Below, piece by piece: positions 18,166 to 29,059 of a stretch of DNA of 64,000 nucleotides; position 1 is the stretch's first letter; each line of letters opens with the position of its first letter. The notes beneath the pieces are model-generated. The model made no database searches, was not told where the DNA came from, and was given only the letters and a program-made list of their open reading frames with translations. The translations under genes and the position numbers were made by a program. The stretch lies in NCBI RefSeq assembly GCF_003855255.1, contig NZ_CP034072.1:1786240-1850239 (forward strand). Reading direction: 5' to 3'. This stretch comes from Mycolicibacterium nivoides (GTDB lineage: Bacteria; Actinomycetota; Actinomycetes; Mycobacteriales; Mycobacteriaceae).

Positions 18166-18456
18166 CTACATGGCCGCGTTGAACGCCAGCTGCATCCCGA
18201 TGAACGCCGCGAGGAGCAGCACCATGATCGACAGATCGAAGCGCACGGCGCCTATCGTGAGCTGGGGAATGAGCCGCCTCAGCAGTTTCACGGGCGGATC
18301 GGTCACGGTCATGATGACCTCAAGCACGACGACGGTCAGACCCTTGGGGTGCCAGTCGCGGCTGAACGACCGGATGAACTCGACGACGACGCGCGCGATG
18401 AGCAGCAGCCAGAAGATGAACAGCGCGAAACCGAGAATTTCGAAGAACAGCGACAA
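18166..18456 (-). CDS. YggT family membrane protein
   Basis: The 96-residue integral membrane protein has two hydrophobic segments (about residues 5-25 and 68-90) flanking the YggT pattern (RSFSRDWHPKG, then TDPPVKLLRRLIP). The TTG at 18456 is chosen because a GAGG ribosome site lies 9 bases upstream, and because this length equals that recalled for Rv2146c. A GTG at 18471 would add five residues. YggT proteins lie next to sepF in many Actinobacteria and Firmicutes and are implicated in division or osmotic tolerance; the biochemical role is unknown. Confidence 0.9.
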   Translation of the reverse strand: MSLFFEILGFALFIFWLLLIARVVVEFIRSFSRDWHPKGLTVVVLEVIMTVTDPPVKLLRRLIPQLTIGAVRFDLSIMVLLLAAFIGMQLAFNAAM

Positions 18457-18635
18457 CTGAGCCGACCTCACTACAGCAGGATGTGTGACATTGGATACAG
18501 GCCGCCGTAAGGCCGGACACATCTCACACAGAAGACGTGGTCAGCCGATAGTGCGACGCCGCCAGCCTACCCGGGCCCCATCCTGGGGATCAGGTAGCGC
18601 GGCGGCGGCGCCGTGCCGCGACTGGCGTCGCGGCG

Positions 18636-19274
18636 CTACTGGTAGGCGTAGAACCCGGCCTCGGCGATCCGGCGCCGCTGTTCGGCACTGACATCGACGT
18701 CAGCCGGCGACAACAGGAAGACCTTCGTGGCCACCTTGTCGAACGAGCCGCGCAGCGCGAACGCCAGGCCGGCGGCGAAGTCGACCAGCCGCTTGGCGTC
18801 GGCGTTGTCCATCGACACCAGGTCCATGATCACCGGCGTGCCGTCGCGGAAGCGTTCGCCGATGGTGCGCGCCTCGCTGTAGTCCTTGGGCCGCAGCGTG
18901 GTGATCTTCGCCAGCGGGCTGCCCGCCTCGAACAGTTCGGCCATCCGGCGGGGATCCATCGCGAGCGAACCGCGGGTGGATCCGGCCAGTCCACCGAGAC
19001 GCGGTGCGGGACGGTCGAATTCGCGGGGGCCCCGCATCCGGGCATCGAACCGCTGCTCGTCGGCGAAACCGCCCGAGTAGCCACCTCGGTAGGCCGGCCC
19101 CTCGTCGTACTCGGGAGCCTCGTAGCCGTAGCTGTCGTCCTCGAAACGCTCGTCACGGGGACGACGGGCGTAGCTGCGGGCAGCGCCACGGTCGTCGTCC
19201 TCGTAGTACTCGTCGTCGTAGTCCTCCATCGGCGCCATGCCGAAGTAGGCCTTGACCTTGTGCAGTGTGCTCAT
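18636..19274 (-). CDS. sepF: cell division protein SepF
   Basis: The 212-residue protein tethers and bundles FtsZ at the membrane. The N-terminus [13 protein letters not shown] resembles the amphipathic membrane-targeting helix. Residues 17-100 are a low-complexity linker rich in Asp, Glu, Tyr, Arg and Gly. The C-terminal SepF domain (about 118-212) has [18 protein letters not shown] and [12 protein letters not shown], and later GLAFALRG. The ATG at 19274 overlaps the yggS stop by 4 bases (ATGA). In mycobacteria, which lack FtsA and ZipA, SepF is the main FtsZ anchor. Confidence 0.96.
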   Translation of the reverse strand: MSTLHKVKAYFGMAPMEDYDDEYYEDDDRGAARSYARRPRDERFEDDSYGYEAPEYDEGPAYRGGYSGGFADEQRFDARMRGPREFDRPAPRLGGLAGSTRGSLAMDPRRMAELFEAGSPLAKITTLRPKDYSEARTIGERFRDGTPVIMDLVSMDNADAKRLVDFAAGLAFALRGSFDKVATKVFLLSPADVDVSAEQRRRIAEAGFYAYQ

Positions 19275-20104
19275 CTCGGCGACCCTTCTGCGGACGGTGG
19301 GGGTGGTGATGTCTGTGATGAAGATGTGACTGGAGTGACTACTGCGGGTGACGTTAGCGGGCGTTGCCCCATGAGCGCGGTACCGACACGCACACATGTC
19401 GATCCGTGTTTGACCGCGCTTTCGAGATCTCCGGACATCCCCGCCGACAGTTCGAGCCGGTGCTGGTAGTCGCGCTGCACCCGGTCCCGCTCGGCGGCCA
19501 GACGTGCGAACGCGTCGTCGGGATCCCATTCCAGCGGCGGGATTCCCATCAGTCCGACGAACTCCAATGCCTCCGCGGCGTTCGCTGACGCACAGATTTC
19601 GTCGACGAGGCCCGAGGCATTCACATCGACACCGCCCCGTTCGGTATCGCCGTCCAGACTGATCTGGATATAGACGCGCAACGGCTGGGGCCGGCGGCCG
19701 GCGGCCAATGCGTCGCCGGCGGCCCGGTCCAGCGCCGTCAGCAGGCGGGTGCTGTCGACCGAGTGCGCGGTGTGTGCCCACCCCGCGACGGCCCGCGCCT
19801 TCTTGCGCTGGATGCGCCCGACCATGTGCCAGCGAATCGGCACATCCGGCAATTCCGCGCGAACAGATTCGACTTTCTCGGCGGCTTCTTGTTCGCGGGA
19901 TTCACCAAATGCGAGGCACCCTAATTGATTGAGAATAATGACATCGGAGGCCGGAAAGTATTTCGTGATCGGGAGTAATTCAATTTCATTGACATTTCGC
20001 CCGACAGATTCTGCGGCGCGCGCCAGGCGCGCCCGCGCCGCTCCGAGCGCAGCGGTCAACTCGGCCGTCCGATCCGCGTCACGCCCGCGCTGCACGGTGC
20101 TCAT
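19271..20104 (-). CDS. YggS/PROSC family pyridoxal-phosphate homeostasis protein
   Basis: The 277-residue protein is an alanine-racemase-fold, PLP-binding protein of the YggS family. The PLP-linking Lys is in LLPITKYFP (about residue 48). [11 protein letters not shown] and the C-terminal [15 protein letters not shown] phosphate-binding segment are typical. About 25 residues after that are a Ser/Pro-rich tail not usual for the family. It works in PLP homeostasis in the cytoplasm rather than division. Its place between yfiH and sepF is a widely conserved Gram-positive arrangement. Confidence 0.94.
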   Translation of the reverse strand: MSTVQRGRDADRTAELTAALGAARARLARAAESVGRNVNEIELLPITKYFPASDVIILNQLGCLAFGESREQEAAEKVESVRAELPDVPIRWHMVGRIQRKKARAVAGWAHTAHSVDSTRLLTALDRAAGDALAAGRRPQPLRVYIQISLDGDTERGGVDVNASGLVDEICASANAAEALEFVGLMGIPPLEWDPDDAFARLAAERDRVQRDYQHRLELSAGMSGDLESAVKHGSTCVRVGTALMGQRPLTSPAVVTPVTSSSQTSPPPPSAEGSPR

Positions 20105-20137
20105 CTCACCCTCACTCCAGACCCATCCGGGGATCGT

Positions 20138-20848
20138 TCACCGGCGCTGCTCCATCCACACCACACTCGCCAGGCGCCCGGTCGGTGCATCACGGCGATG
20201 ACTGAACAGCGCGCGGTCGGCGACGGTGCACCGCGGGTCGACGTCGATCGCGGTGACACCCAAAGCCGTTAACTGCCGGGCGATTCCGGCCCGAAGGTCC
20301 AAGCCCGGCGTGCCACGCGAGGTGCTGGTGCGCGAGCCGGGCAGCACCGCCTCCACTTCGGCCGCCATCTGTTCTGGCACCTCATAGTTGGCGCCGCTGA
20401 CCGCGGGACCGAGCAGCACCGACACGTCCTCGGCACGTGCACCGGCGGCCTGCATCACCTCCAGGGTCCTGGCCACGATGCCTTTCTGGGCGCCGACCCG
20501 TCCGGCATGGACGGCCGCAATGACCCCGGCGCGCGCGTCGCCCATTAAAACCGGGACGCAATCGGCGGTCACGACGACCAATGCCAAACCCGGGGTCGTC
20601 GTCACCAATGCGTCGGCATTATCGACCGCGGTGTCGCGCGGGCCGTCCACGGTGACGACGTGATCGCTGTGAACCTGATTCATCCAGACCAGCGCGTCGG
20701 CCCCGACGGCGGCGGCCAGCCGCCTCCGATTCTGGGCCACGGCCGCAGGATTGTCGCCGACGTGGTCGCCGAGGTTGAACGAATCGAAGGGCGGTGCCGA
20801 GACGCCGCCGGCGCGGGTTGTCGTCACCCGCCGAATACGAACACTCAC
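20138..20848 (-). CDS. YfiH/laccase-domain protein (PgeF-like purine nucleoside or peptidoglycan-editing enzyme)
   Basis: The start is taken as GTG 20848 (VSVRIRRVTTTRAGG); this gives 236 residues, the usual size. Metal or catalytic residues of the DUF152 fold are visible: the His in MNQVHSDHV, the Cys in TADCVPVLMG and the His in AAVHAGRVG. Family members are zinc-dependent purine nucleoside enzymes, and in E. coli the homologue corrects wrong amino acids in UDP-MurNAc peptides. The gap from the ftsZ stop is 34 bases, so it is in the ftsZ transcription unit. The original frame extends further upstream, but that part overlaps the ftsZ end and looks non-native. Confidence 0.92.
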   Translation of the reverse strand: MSVRIRRVTTTRAGGVSAPPFDSFNLGDHVGDNPAAVAQNRRRLAAAVGADALVWMNQVHSDHVVTVDGPRDTAVDNADALVTTTPGLALVVVTADCVPVLMGDARAGVIAAVHAGRVGAQKGIVARTLEVMQAAGARAEDVSVLLGPAVSGANYEVPEQMAAEVEAVLPGSRTSTSRGTPGLDLRAGIARQLTALGVTAIDVDPRCTVADRALFSHRRDAPTGRLASVVWMEQRR

Positions 20849-20882
20849 AATCCCAGTATCCGAACCCGCCGCCGGGCCCGGC

Positions 20883-22043
20883 TCAGTGCCGCATGAACGG
20901 CGGCACGTCGACATCGTCGTCGGCGATCCCGCCGTCTCCGTCGCCACCGACGCTCACGGTGGCGCCATTCGTGTGGGCCGGGACGCTCACCGCGTCCGTC
21001 GGCTCGAACAACGACGTGGTCACCTTGCCCGCCCGCGCCGAGGCGATCGGCTGGGTCTGCGCCGCGCTCGGGCCGACCACCGGCTTTCGGCTTGGCCCGG
21101 CGCTGTCGAAGCCCGCCGCGATGACCGTGACCCGAACCTCGTCGCCGAGTGAGTCGTCGATCACCGTGCCGAAGATGATGTTGGCCTCGGGATGGGCCGC
21201 ATCCTGCACCAGCGAGGCGGCCTCATTGATCTCGAACAGGCCCAGGTCACTGCCGCCGGCCACCGACAGCAGCACGCCCTGCGCGCCTTCCATCGAGGCT
21301 TCCAGCAGTGGCGAGTTGATCGCGATCTCGGCCGCCTTGAGCGCGCGACCGTCGCCGCGGGCCGAGCCGATACCCATCAGCGCCGTGCCCGCCCCGCTCA
21401 TCACGCCCTTGACGTCGGCGAAGTCGACGTTGATCAGGCCCGGTGTGGTGATCAGGTCGGTGATGCCCTGAACGCCGTTGAGCAGCACCTCGTCGGCGCT
21501 GCGGAAGGCGTCCATCAACGACACCGCGGCATCGCCCATCTGGAGCAGCCGGTCGTTGGGGATCACGATCAGGGTGTCGCAGCTCTCGCGCAGCGACTGA
21601 ATACCGTTCTCGGCCTGGTTGCTTCGCCGCTTGCCCTCGAACGAGAACGGCCGCGTCACGACACCGACGGTGAGCGCTCCGAGCTTGCGTGCGATCGATG
21701 CGACGACGGGTGCGCCACCGGTTCCGGTGCCGCCGCCCTCACCTGCGGTGACGAACACCATGTCGGCGCCGCGCAGCAGCTCCTCGATGTCGTCCTTGGC
21801 ATCCTCGGCGGCCTTGCGGCCCACCTCGGGGTCCGCGCCGGCGCCGAGTCCACGGGTGGAGTCGCGGCCGACATCGAGCTTGACGTCGGCGTCGCTCATC
21901 AGCAGTGCTTGTGCGTCGGTATTGATCGCGATGAACTCAACGCCCTTGAGGCCCTGTTCGATCATCCGGTTGACGGCGTTGACACCGCCGCCACCGATAC
22001 CAACCACCTTGATTACCGCGAGGTAGTTATGCGGGGGGGTCAT
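20883..22043 (-). CDS. ftsZ: cell division GTPase FtsZ
   Basis: This 386-residue tubulin homologue forms the Z-ring. The start [15 protein letters not shown] at 22043 follows a GGGAGG ribosome site. [14 protein letters not shown] phosphate contacts, the G-box GGGTGTG (about residues 103-109) and the T7 loop ([11 protein letters not shown], about 205) are intact. A Thr/Ala/Ser-rich linker leads to a C-terminal tail [11 protein letters not shown], the part that binds SepF and FtsW. A Ser/Gly spacer in the tail is somewhat longer than that recalled for M. tuberculosis FtsZ (379 residues). Confidence 0.98.
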   Translation of the reverse strand: MTPPHNYLAVIKVVGIGGGGVNAVNRMIEQGLKGVEFIAINTDAQALLMSDADVKLDVGRDSTRGLGAGADPEVGRKAAEDAKDDIEELLRGADMVFVTAGEGGGTGTGGAPVVASIARKLGALTVGVVTRPFSFEGKRRSNQAENGIQSLRESCDTLIVIPNDRLLQMGDAAVSLMDAFRSADEVLLNGVQGITDLITTPGLINVDFADVKGVMSGAGTALMGIGSARGDGRALKAAEIAINSPLLEASMEGAQGVLLSVAGGSDLGLFEINEAASLVQDAAHPEANIIFGTVIDDSLGDEVRVTVIAAGFDSAGPSRKPVVGPSAAQTQPIASARAGKVTTSLFEPTDAVSVPAHTNGATVSVGGDGDGGIADDDVDVPPFMRH

Positions 22044-22231
22044 CGATCGTCTTCCTCCCAGGTTGGGTGTTCTCAGTGTTCCTGACGCCGAATCTCCCCG
22101 GGGCAAACTCTCAACCTCAACCATAGGCTTAGAGTTATGTCAAGTAGTTCCGCGCAAACAGAACGGTAGGGGGACAACGCCGGTGATCGCGGCAGGCGCG
22201 CCGACGCGCCGCGCGGCAATTTTTGCCGGAT
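22044..22231 (-). promoter_or_regulatory. ftsQ-ftsZ intergenic region with probable ftsZ promoter elements
   Basis: The 188-base gap is the longest inside the division cluster, and is the expected site of ftsZ promoters. On the minus strand it has TTGACA at 22143-22138 and TATGGT (TANNNT) at 22125-22120. Their 12-base spacing is too short for a single sigma-A promoter, so they may belong to separate or overlapping promoters. A GC-rich palindromic run (GCGCGCCGACGCGCCGCGCGG region) sits near 22196-22218. Confidence 0.5.
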
Positions 22232-23224
22232 CTACTTGACAGTCGGCAGATCCGGGCTGGACACGTCATAGGTGTGACCCGGCTGGGTCAGCAGGGCCGC
22301 AAGCTTCAGCGCCTTCTCATCGGTCCGATCGTTGGTCCCCCACACCACAACCCGGCCATCGGCCAACGTCAGCGCGATCGAGGCCACCGAAGGCGCGGCG
22401 ATCCGGCCCACCTGTGCGACGACATCCGGCGGCAGCGCCAGCATCACCTCGAGCGCGGCCTTGGTGGCCGGATCGGTCGGCCCCGGGTTGTCGGTATCCA
22501 GATACGGCAGCGTCGGCGGTGGCGGCTCGGTGGCGAAATCCACGCCGTCGCGGTCGAACAGATGGGGACCGTCGGGATAGTCCTTGACCACCACCGGCAC
22601 TCGCTCGACGACCGTGATCCGGAGGGTCGAGGGATACTCGCGCTGAACCCGGGCGGTGGCGATGCGCCGGATCGTGGCCACCCGCTCGGCGACCGCGTCG
22701 GTGTTGACCTGCAGCAGCGGGGTGTCCGGGGCCACCGCGGCGGCCGCCAGCACCTGCTCCTGAGGCACCACCGCCGCACCGCTGACCGCCACGCTGCGTA
22801 CCGACATCACCGGCGTGAAATACAGCACCAGACCCAACGCCACCGCGACCACGCTGGCCAGCGCAGACCACAGCAACACCTTCAGACCACGAATAGTGCT
22901 GCGGGCCACGGCGTTCGGGGCATCCGCGGACTGCCCCACCACCCGGCGCTTGGCCTCGCGGCGGGCATGTTCGATCGCCACCGCCCGGTCCCGCGCGGCC
23001 CGGCGTTCCTCGCGCTCGCGGCGGGCGCGACGGCGTGGACCCTCGTAGTCGGCTTCCGCCGCGGGCGGCAAATTCGACGCTGCCGCGGGCGGCACATCAG
23101 GTTCCGCCGCGGGCGGCACAACCGACTCGGGGTCGGTCGGCACATCCGACCCGCCGGACTCCTCAGGAGCCGGACCTGGCTCCTCGACAGCCTCGCCGGG
23201 GCGGTCAGGACCCGGATCGGTCAC
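22232..23224 (-). CDS. ftsQ: cell division protein FtsQ
   Basis: The 330-residue bitopic divisome protein has a long, disordered N-terminal cytoplasmic region (about 110 residues) rich in Pro, Ala and Glu, with three PPAA-type repeats. It also has a very basic patch ([17 protein letters not shown]), one membrane helix (about residues 114-134), and an extracellular POTRA ([17 protein letters not shown]) and beta domain. It links FtsZ-stage assembly to FtsW/PbpB. The GTG start overlaps the murC stop (GTGA). Confidence 0.95.
   Translation of the reverse strand: MTDPGPDRPGEAVEEPGPAPEESGGSDVPTDPESVVPPAAEPDVPPAAASNLPPAAEADYEGPRRRARREREERRAARDRAVAIEHARREAKRRVVGQSADAPNAVARSTIRGLKVLLWSALASVVAVALGLVLYFTPVMSVRSVAVSGAAVVPQEQVLAAAAVAPDTPLLQVNTDAVAERVATIRRIATARVQREYPSTLRITVVERVPVVVKDYPDGPHLFDRDGVDFATEPPPPTLPYLDTDNPGPTDPATKAALEVMLALPPDVVAQVGRIAAPSVASIALTLADGRVVVWGTNDRTDEKALKLAALLTQPGHTYDVSSPDLPTVK
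23048..23118. repeat. three palindromic repeats coding PPAA units in FtsQ
   Basis: CCGCGGGCGGCA-type units recur at about 23057, 23085 and 23109, each containing the near-palindrome GCCGCGGGCGGC and encoding PPAAxx on the minus strand. They are imperfect repeats of 24-30 bases and lie in the disordered N-terminal region. Confidence 0.55.
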
Positions 23225-24681
23225 GGTGAATCCGCCGACGGTCGGCCCGGTGCAGTGCGATTCTCCTTGATGCCGAGCTCGGTCAGGATCTCCTTGCCCA
23301 GCATGGTCACGTCCCCGGCACCCATCGTGAGCACCACGTCGCCCGCGCGGGCGGCAGCCGCCACCACAGCGGCGACCGCCGAGAAATCGGGAACATAGGT
23401 GACCGCAGAGCTGACATGTTCGGCGACTGTGGCGCCGCTGATGCCGGGCAGCGGTTGCTCACGCGCACCGTAGACGTCGAGTACGAAGACCTCGTCCGCG
23501 GCGCTCAGCGCCGCTCCGAACTCGGTCGCGAAAGTCGCTGTGCGCGAGTACAAATGTGGCTGGAAGGCGACGATGACGCGGCCACCGGTCTGGTCCACCA
23601 CCGTTCGGGCCGCCTCGAGGGTGGCCCGCACCTCGGTGGGATGGTGGGCGTAGTCATCGAACACGCGGATGCCGCCGAGTGCACCCACCAGCTCGAAACG
23701 CCTTCGCACACCCTCGAATCCGGCCAGCCCGTCGAGCACAGTCTCCGCCGGTGCCCCGACCTCGACCGCGGCCAGCAGGGCGGCCAGGGCGTTGAGCGCC
23801 ATGTGCCGGCCGGGCACCGCCAGTCGCACCGCACGCGGATGGGGCTCACCGGCGAGCTGGATGTGAGCCACCGCTCCGGTCCCCTGCTGCTCCCAGCTCA
23901 GCAAGGTGCCGGCCAGACCGTCCGCAGGCGCGCTGCCGTACCGCAACACCCGGATGCCCAGTGAGTCAGTGTGTTCGGCGAGCGCGGCGGCACCCGGATC
24001 ATCGGTGCACACCACCAGGGCCCCGCCCGGCGCGATGCGGTCGACGAACGCGGAGAACACCGCGGTGTAGGCCTCCTCGCTACCGAAGAAATCCAGGTGG
24101 TCGGCCTCGATGTTGGTGACCACCGCGACATTCGGCGTGTATTCCAGCAGAGAGCCGTCACTCTCGTCGGCCTCGGCGACGAAGCACTTCCCGCTGCCGT
24201 GATGGGCGTTGGTGCCTGCCTCGCCCAGTTCGCCGCCCACGGCGAACGACGGGTCGAAACCGCTGTGCTGCAACGCCACGATCAGCATCGAGGTGGTGGT
24301 GGTCTTTCCGTGGGTGCCCGTCACCATCAGCGTGGTGTAACCGGCCATGAGCTTGGCCAGTACCACCGGACGCAGGATCACCGGGATTCCGCGGCGCCGG
24401 GCCTCGACCAGTTCCGGATTGGTCTTGGGGATCGCGGCGTGGGTGGTGACGACCGCGGTCGGCCCGCCCGGCAGCAGATCCAGTGACGACGCATCGTGTC
24501 CGATCCTGACCTCGGCACCGCGAGCCCGCAGGGCCACCACGCCGCGCGACTCCTTGGCGTCCGAGCCGGACACCAGGCCACCCCGGTCGAGCAGGATCCG
24601 GGCCACGCCCGACATCCCGGCTCCCCCGATCCCGACCATGTGTACCCGCTGAAGTTCAGCCGGAAGTGAATTACCGTTCAC
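23221..24681 (-). CDS. murC: UDP-N-acetylmuramate--L-alanine ligase
   Basis: This 486-residue Mur ligase adds L-Ala to UDP-MurNAc (UDP-MurNGlyc in mycobacteria) with ATP. The N-terminal Rossmann domain has [17 protein letters not shown], the ATP loop is [13 protein letters not shown] (about residue 122), and [10 protein letters not shown] and [11 protein letters not shown] are Mur-ligase family motifs. Both ends overlap neighbours by 4 bases (murG upstream, ftsQ downstream). Length is normal for the family. Confidence 0.97.
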   Translation of the reverse strand: MNGNSLPAELQRVHMVGIGGAGMSGVARILLDRGGLVSGSDAKESRGVVALRARGAEVRIGHDASSLDLLPGGPTAVVTTHAAIPKTNPELVEARRRGIPVILRPVVLAKLMAGYTTLMVTGTHGKTTTTSMLIVALQHSGFDPSFAVGGELGEAGTNAHHGSGKCFVAEADESDGSLLEYTPNVAVVTNIEADHLDFFGSEEAYTAVFSAFVDRIAPGGALVVCTDDPGAAALAEHTDSLGIRVLRYGSAPADGLAGTLLSWEQQGTGAVAHIQLAGEPHPRAVRLAVPGRHMALNALAALLAAVEVGAPAETVLDGLAGFEGVRRRFELVGALGGIRVFDDYAHHPTEVRATLEAARTVVDQTGGRVIVAFQPHLYSRTATFATEFGAALSAADEVFVLDVYGAREQPLPGISGATVAEHVSSAVTYVPDFSAVAAVVAAAARAGDVVLTMGAGDVTMLGKEILTELGIKENRTAPGRPSADSP

Positions 24682-25868
24682 TGCAGCTTCTTTCGTTGAG
24701 CACGGGCGATGTCGAGGGCGACCTGCGCCACCCGCCGTGCGGCATCGGGGTGACCCGACAACAACGCGGCGGCCGTCATCGCCGTCAACCGCGCGTCGTC
24801 GGTCATCAGGCCGGCAACCGTATCGGCCACGAATCCACCGGTGAGCTGGGCATCGTCGACGACGATGCCGCCACCGGCCGACACCACCGGCAGCGCGTTG
24901 AGCCGCTGCTCACCGTTGCCGATCGGCAGCGGGACGTACACCGCGGGCAATCCCACGGCGGTCACCTCGGCAACCGTCATCGCACCGGAACGGCATATCG
25001 CCAGATCGGCTGCGGCATATGCCAGGTCCATGCGGTCCAGATACGGCACCGCGACATACGGCGGTGCGCCCGCCGCGGCCGGCGGCAGGTCGAGGGTGTT
25101 CTTCGGTCCGTGCGCATGCAGAACCGAAATACCCGCAGCACCAAGCGCTTCGGCAGCCGAGGACACCGCCCGGTTGATCGACTGCGCCCCCTGCGAGCCG
25201 CCGAACACGAGCAGCACCTTGGCGTCGGGGGCGAAGCCGAAGAAAGCCCTGGCCTCGGCGCGCAAGGCGGCACGGTCCAGTGAGGTGATGGCCGCGCGCA
25301 CGGGTACTCCGACCACCTCGACCCTGCGCAGTCCCGGTTCGGGTACCGCCGAGAGCACGCGCCGCGCCGATACCGCACCGACCCGGTTGGCCAGGCCTGC
25401 GCTGGCGTTGGCCTCGTGGACCACCACAGGGACGGCGCGCCGGCGACCGTGCAGGCCGAAGCCGCCCCGGGCGGCGAGGTAGGCGGGCAGCGCGACATAG
25501 CCGCCGAACCCGATCACCACATCGGCCTCGACGCCGGCCAGCACCGAACGGGCCTGGCGGATCGCGGTGCGGACGCGCAGCGGCAACCGCACCAGATCTC
25601 CCGACGGTTTGCGCGGCAAGGGCACCGGGGTGATCAGCTCGAGGTCATAGCCGCGTTGCGGAACCAGCCGGGTCTCCAGACCTCGGGCGGTTCCGAGAGC
25701 GGTGATCCGCACCTCCGGGTCGAGTTCACGCAGCGCATCGGCCACCGCCATGGCCGGCTCGACGTGACCTGCCGTGCCACCACCGGCGAGAACTACCGAT
25801 ATCCCCCGGTCGCTCCGCTCCTGCCCCCGAGGACCAGATATCCAGCGGTCCGTCTTACCGTCGCTCAC
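24678..25868 (-). CDS. murG: UDP-GlcNAc:lipid I N-acetylglucosaminyltransferase MurG
   Basis: The 396-residue GT-B glycosyltransferase makes lipid II at the inner membrane face. [18 protein letters not shown] (about residue 29), [26 protein letters not shown] and the donor-binding segment [19 protein letters not shown] are all present. The GTG start at 25868 overlaps the ftsW stop. That start gives about 20 extra N-terminal residues compared with typical MurG, so an internal start cannot be excluded. Confidence 0.97.
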   Translation of the reverse strand: MSDGKTDRWISGPRGQERSDRGISVVLAGGGTAGHVEPAMAVADALRELDPEVRITALGTARGLETRLVPQRGYDLELITPVPLPRKPSGDLVRLPLRVRTAIRQARSVLAGVEADVVIGFGGYVALPAYLAARGGFGLHGRRRAVPVVVHEANASAGLANRVGAVSARRVLSAVPEPGLRRVEVVGVPVRAAITSLDRAALRAEARAFFGFAPDAKVLLVFGGSQGAQSINRAVSSAAEALGAAGISVLHAHGPKNTLDLPPAAAGAPPYVAVPYLDRMDLAYAAADLAICRSGAMTVAEVTAVGLPAVYVPLPIGNGEQRLNALPVVSAGGGIVVDDAQLTGGFVADTVAGLMTDDARLTAMTAAALLSGHPDAARRVAQVALDIARAQRKKLQ

Positions 25869-27511
25869 CCGTAACGCTGACCTTCCAAAGTTCGGGCTCG
25901 TTGCCCCTGTTTGTGCTGGCCTGCAGGATATCGGACCGAGGACCTACCGCCCCCGGCCGGCTGCTGACCGGCAGCGTGCCCGGACCGGCGCACGGGCCGG
26001 TCCCCGCTGCGCGGCGCGCGGCGGGTCCCCGCTTGTTTGGCACCTGATTGTTTGGCCCTGGCCTGCTTGCCTGCCTGCTTGGCGGCGGGCTTGGCGGTGG
26101 GCTTGGCACCGGCCTTGCCGTTGGGCTTGCCCGCGGTGCGCGAGGGCGACTTGCGGCGGTCGTGCAGCCGGTTGCGGGCGACCTCCAACCGGGTCGGGAC
26201 GTACGGCTCCGGCAGCGGCAGCCGCAGCAGCCGGTTCATCCGGTCGTCGCGCCCGGCCCGCAGCGCCGCCACTGCCTCCGGTTCGTGCCGGGCCGCGTTG
26301 GTGATCAGGCCCATCATCAGAAGTGTTGTGGCCTGCGAAGATCCACCAGCCGAGATCAGCGGGAGCTGGAGCCCGGTGACGGGCAGCAACCCCACCACGT
26401 AGCCGACGTTGATGAACATCTGGCCGACCACCCACAGCGTGGTGGTGGCCGTGAGCAGACGGAGGAACGGATCGGCCGAACGCCGGGCGATGCGCATCCC
26501 GGTGTAGGCGAACAACCCGAACAGGCCCAGCAGTCCGAGCGCACCGACGAATCCCAGCTCCTCGCCGATGATGGCGAAGATGAAGTCGTTGTGGGCGTTG
26601 GGCAGGTAGTTCCACTTGGCCGTGCCCTGGCCCAGCCCGTCGCCGAAGATGCCGCCATTGGCCAGGGCGAACCGGGCCTGCCGGGACTGGTAGCCGATCC
26701 CCTGCGAGTCTGCCGTCGGGTCCAGCCAGGACTGCACCCGGTCAGACCGGTAACCGGCGGACACCGCCAGCACCCCGGCCGCCACGATGGCGGCCGCCAG
26801 CGAGGACAGGAACACCCGCAGCGGCAGGCCCGCGTACCACAGCAGGCCCAGCAGGATGATGCTCAGCGACACGGTCTGCCCGAGGTCGGGCTGAGCGACG
26901 ATCAACGCCAGTGCGATCACCGCGGCAGGCACCAGCGGGACGAGCATCTCGCGCAGCGAGGCCCGTTCCATCCGGCGGGCCGCCAGCAGGTGCGCGCCCC
27001 AGATGGCGAAGGCGATCTTGGCCAGCTCCGAGGGCTGCATCGAGAACCCCGCGACGACGAACCAGCCGCGAGAACCGTTGGCCACCTTGCCGATCCCGGG
27101 GATGAGCACCAGGATCAGCAGCACGATGGTGAAAGCGAACCCGGGGAACGCCAGCCGGCGCAGGGTCCGCACCGGCATCCGCAGCGCCAGGTAGAAGGCG
27201 ACCAGTCCGACGACGGTCCACATCACCTGGCGGCCGAACACCGCCCAGGGCGACCCGTCGAAATCGTAGGAGTACACGCCCGACGCCGAGAGCACCATGA
27301 TCAGGCCGAGGGTGGTGAGCAGCGCGGTGACCGCGATGATCAGGTGGAACGACGTCATCGGCCGGCCCAGCCACGCCCCGAAACGGGTGCGCGGCGCAGT
27401 GGAGGCAGCCGTCGACTCGGCGGAGCCACCCGCTGAACCCGCGGCGGAATCGGCGGTTTCGCCGGTTGCGTCGCCGTCACGGCCGCGCAACCGGGCCAGA
27501 ATGCTGGCCAC
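25865..27511 (-). CDS. ftsW: septal peptidoglycan polymerase FtsW
   Basis: The 548-residue SEDS glycosyltransferase has about ten membrane helices between residues 55 and 430. The signature [20 protein letters not shown] followed by AGGSSQ is intact. An N-terminal tail rich in Ala, Gly and Ser precedes helix 1. After helix 10 comes a cytoplasmic tail of about 100 residues rich in Lys, Ala, Gly and Arg. In mycobacteria this basic tail is known to contact the acidic FtsZ C-terminus. It works with PbpB, encoded upstream in the same cluster. The start is GTG. Confidence 0.97.
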   Translation of the reverse strand: MASILARLRGRDGDATGETADSAAGSAGGSAESTAASTAPRTRFGAWLGRPMTSFHLIIAVTALLTTLGLIMVLSASGVYSYDFDGSPWAVFGRQVMWTVVGLVAFYLALRMPVRTLRRLAFPGFAFTIVLLILVLIPGIGKVANGSRGWFVVAGFSMQPSELAKIAFAIWGAHLLAARRMERASLREMLVPLVPAAVIALALIVAQPDLGQTVSLSIILLGLLWYAGLPLRVFLSSLAAAIVAAGVLAVSAGYRSDRVQSWLDPTADSQGIGYQSRQARFALANGGIFGDGLGQGTAKWNYLPNAHNDFIFAIIGEELGFVGALGLLGLFGLFAYTGMRIARRSADPFLRLLTATTTLWVVGQMFINVGYVVGLLPVTGLQLPLISAGGSSQATTLLMMGLITNAARHEPEAVAALRAGRDDRMNRLLRLPLPEPYVPTRLEVARNRLHDRRKSPSRTAGKPNGKAGAKPTAKPAAKQAGKQARAKQSGAKQAGTRRAPRSGDRPVRRSGHAAGQQPAGGGRSSVRYPAGQHKQGQRARTLEGQRYG

Positions 27512-27516
27512 CTCGC

Positions 27517-29058
27517 CTACCCGATCGCGGCGCGGACGGCACCGGCGAACGCATCGCCGCGCTGGCCGTAGCCGCTGAACTGATCGAAGGACGCTCCTGC
27601 CGGGGCCAGCAACACGGTGTCACCCGAGGCCGCCAGGCCGCGCGCGACATCGACGACCGCCGTCATGACCGCGTCGGAGACCGGACGGTCTGCGACTTCG
27701 ATCACACGAGTCACATGATCACCAATAGACTCATTTGTCTCAAGCACCCCAGAATCCTCCCCCGTCACAACCTCGACGACGGGGACATCCGGGGCGTGTC
27801 GCGATAACGCATCGGCAACCATCTGCCGATCCCGCCCGATCAACACCACCGCGACCAGCCGATTCGCCACCTGGCGCACCAGCTCGTCGACCGAAGCTCC
27901 CTTCAGCAAGCCCCCGGCGATCCAGATCACGCGGTCGAACGCGGTGATCGACGCCTGCGCGGCGTGCGGGTTGGTGGCCTTGGAATCGTCGACGTAACGC
28001 ACCCCGCCGGCCTCCCCGACCAGCTCGGCGCGGTGCCTGCCGACCTGGAACGACGCCAATGCGGCCGCGATCGATTCGGGGGCCACCCCGACGGCGCGGG
28101 CCAGCGCCGCAGCCGCCAGCGCGTCGAGCAGGCCGACCGGCCCGGCCACACTGATCGTCGCGGCGTCAGCCAACTCGACGTCGGCGCCGAAGGCACGGTC
28201 GACGAGCTTGCCGGCACGGACACCGAGTTCACCGTCGGCCGGTTCGCCCAGCCGGAATCCGACCCGAACCGGAGCCTGTGAGGTGGGTAGCAGACCGGCC
28301 GCCACCGGATCGTCGAGGCCCACCACGGCGACCCGGCCGGCCAGCGCCCTGGCCTTGTCGGCGGCGTAGGCGGCCATCGAACCGTGCCAGTCCAGATGGT
28401 CCTCGGCGACGTTGAGCACCACACCGGCGTCCGGGCGCAGCGAAGGCGCCCAATGCAGCTGGAAGCTCGACAACTCGACCGCCAGCAACTCCGCGGGCTG
28501 ATCGAGCACCGCCAGCACCGGATCACCGATATTGCCGCACAACAGGCTTCGCCGCCCGTCGGCCAGCAGCATCTCCTGCAGCATCGAGGTGGTCGTGGTC
28601 TTGCCGTTGGTACCGGTGACCACCAGCCACCGCCGAGGCGGACCGTAGCGGCCCGCGGCGTCCAGCCGCCAGGCCAGCTCCACATCGCCCCAGATCGGCA
28701 CACCGGCCTCGGCCGCGGCGGCCAGCACAGCGGAGGTTGGCGGGAATCCCGGGCTGGTCACCACCAGCGTGTACTCGGCGATGCCGGCGATCGCCGAGGC
28801 GGGATCGATGACCGCGGTGCCCTGCTCGGCGTAGGCCCGCAGGGCTTCGGCACGGTCGTCGCACAGCGTCGCAGCGACGCCGAGGGGTGCCAGCGCCGCC
28901 AATACGGCGCGTCCGGTCACCCCCGCGCCGGTGACCAACACCGAAGCTCCCGGGGTCAGCAGCGACAACAGATTCTGGTCCTCCTCGCGTGCGGGAAGAT
29001 GCTGGTCCTCCTCGCGTGCGGGAAGCCCCCGGTCGTCACCGTCCACCGGGCCGGTCAC
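27517..29058 (-). CDS. murD: UDP-N-acetylmuramoylalanine--D-glutamate ligase
   Basis: The 513-residue ligase adds D-Glu to the muropeptide. ATP loop [27 protein letters not shown] and [10 protein letters not shown] are typical MurD motifs. The first 30 residues carry a tandem duplication (LPAREEDQH then LPAREEDQN), not part of the usual fold, so translation may start further downstream; the first conserved segment is [14 protein letters not shown]. The GTG at 29058 follows the mraY stop by 1 base. Confidence 0.96.
   Translation of the reverse strand: MTGPVDGDDRGLPAREEDQHLPAREEDQNLLSLLTPGASVLVTGAGVTGRAVLAALAPLGVAATLCDDRAEALRAYAEQGTAVIDPASAIAGIAEYTLVVTSPGFPPTSAVLAAAAEAGVPIWGDVELAWRLDAAGRYGPPRRWLVVTGTNGKTTTTSMLQEMLLADGRRSLLCGNIGDPVLAVLDQPAELLAVELSSFQLHWAPSLRPDAGVVLNVAEDHLDWHGSMAAYAADKARALAGRVAVVGLDDPVAAGLLPTSQAPVRVGFRLGEPADGELGVRAGKLVDRAFGADVELADAATISVAGPVGLLDALAAAALARAVGVAPESIAAALASFQVGRHRAELVGEAGGVRYVDDSKATNPHAAQASITAFDRVIWIAGGLLKGASVDELVRQVANRLVAVVLIGRDRQMVADALSRHAPDVPVVEVVTGEDSGVLETNESIGDHVTRVIEVADRPVSDAVMTAVVDVARGLAASGDTVLLAPAGASFDQFSGYGQRGDAFAGAVRAAIG
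28975..29025. repeat. 27-base tandem duplication at the 5' end of murD
   Basis: The 24-base string beginning CTGGTCCTCCTCGCGTGCGG occurs at 28975-28998 and again at 29002-29025, a 27-base period. It duplicates nine residues (LPAREEDQ plus one) in the MurD N-terminal extension. Confidence 0.9.
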
Positions 29059-29059
29059 G

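Noticed and set aside
26048..27436. A 462-codon open frame antisense to ftsW
   Set aside because: The composition (His/Gln/Arg/Gly repeats) is typical of the complement of a membrane-protein gene. There is no recognisable domain.
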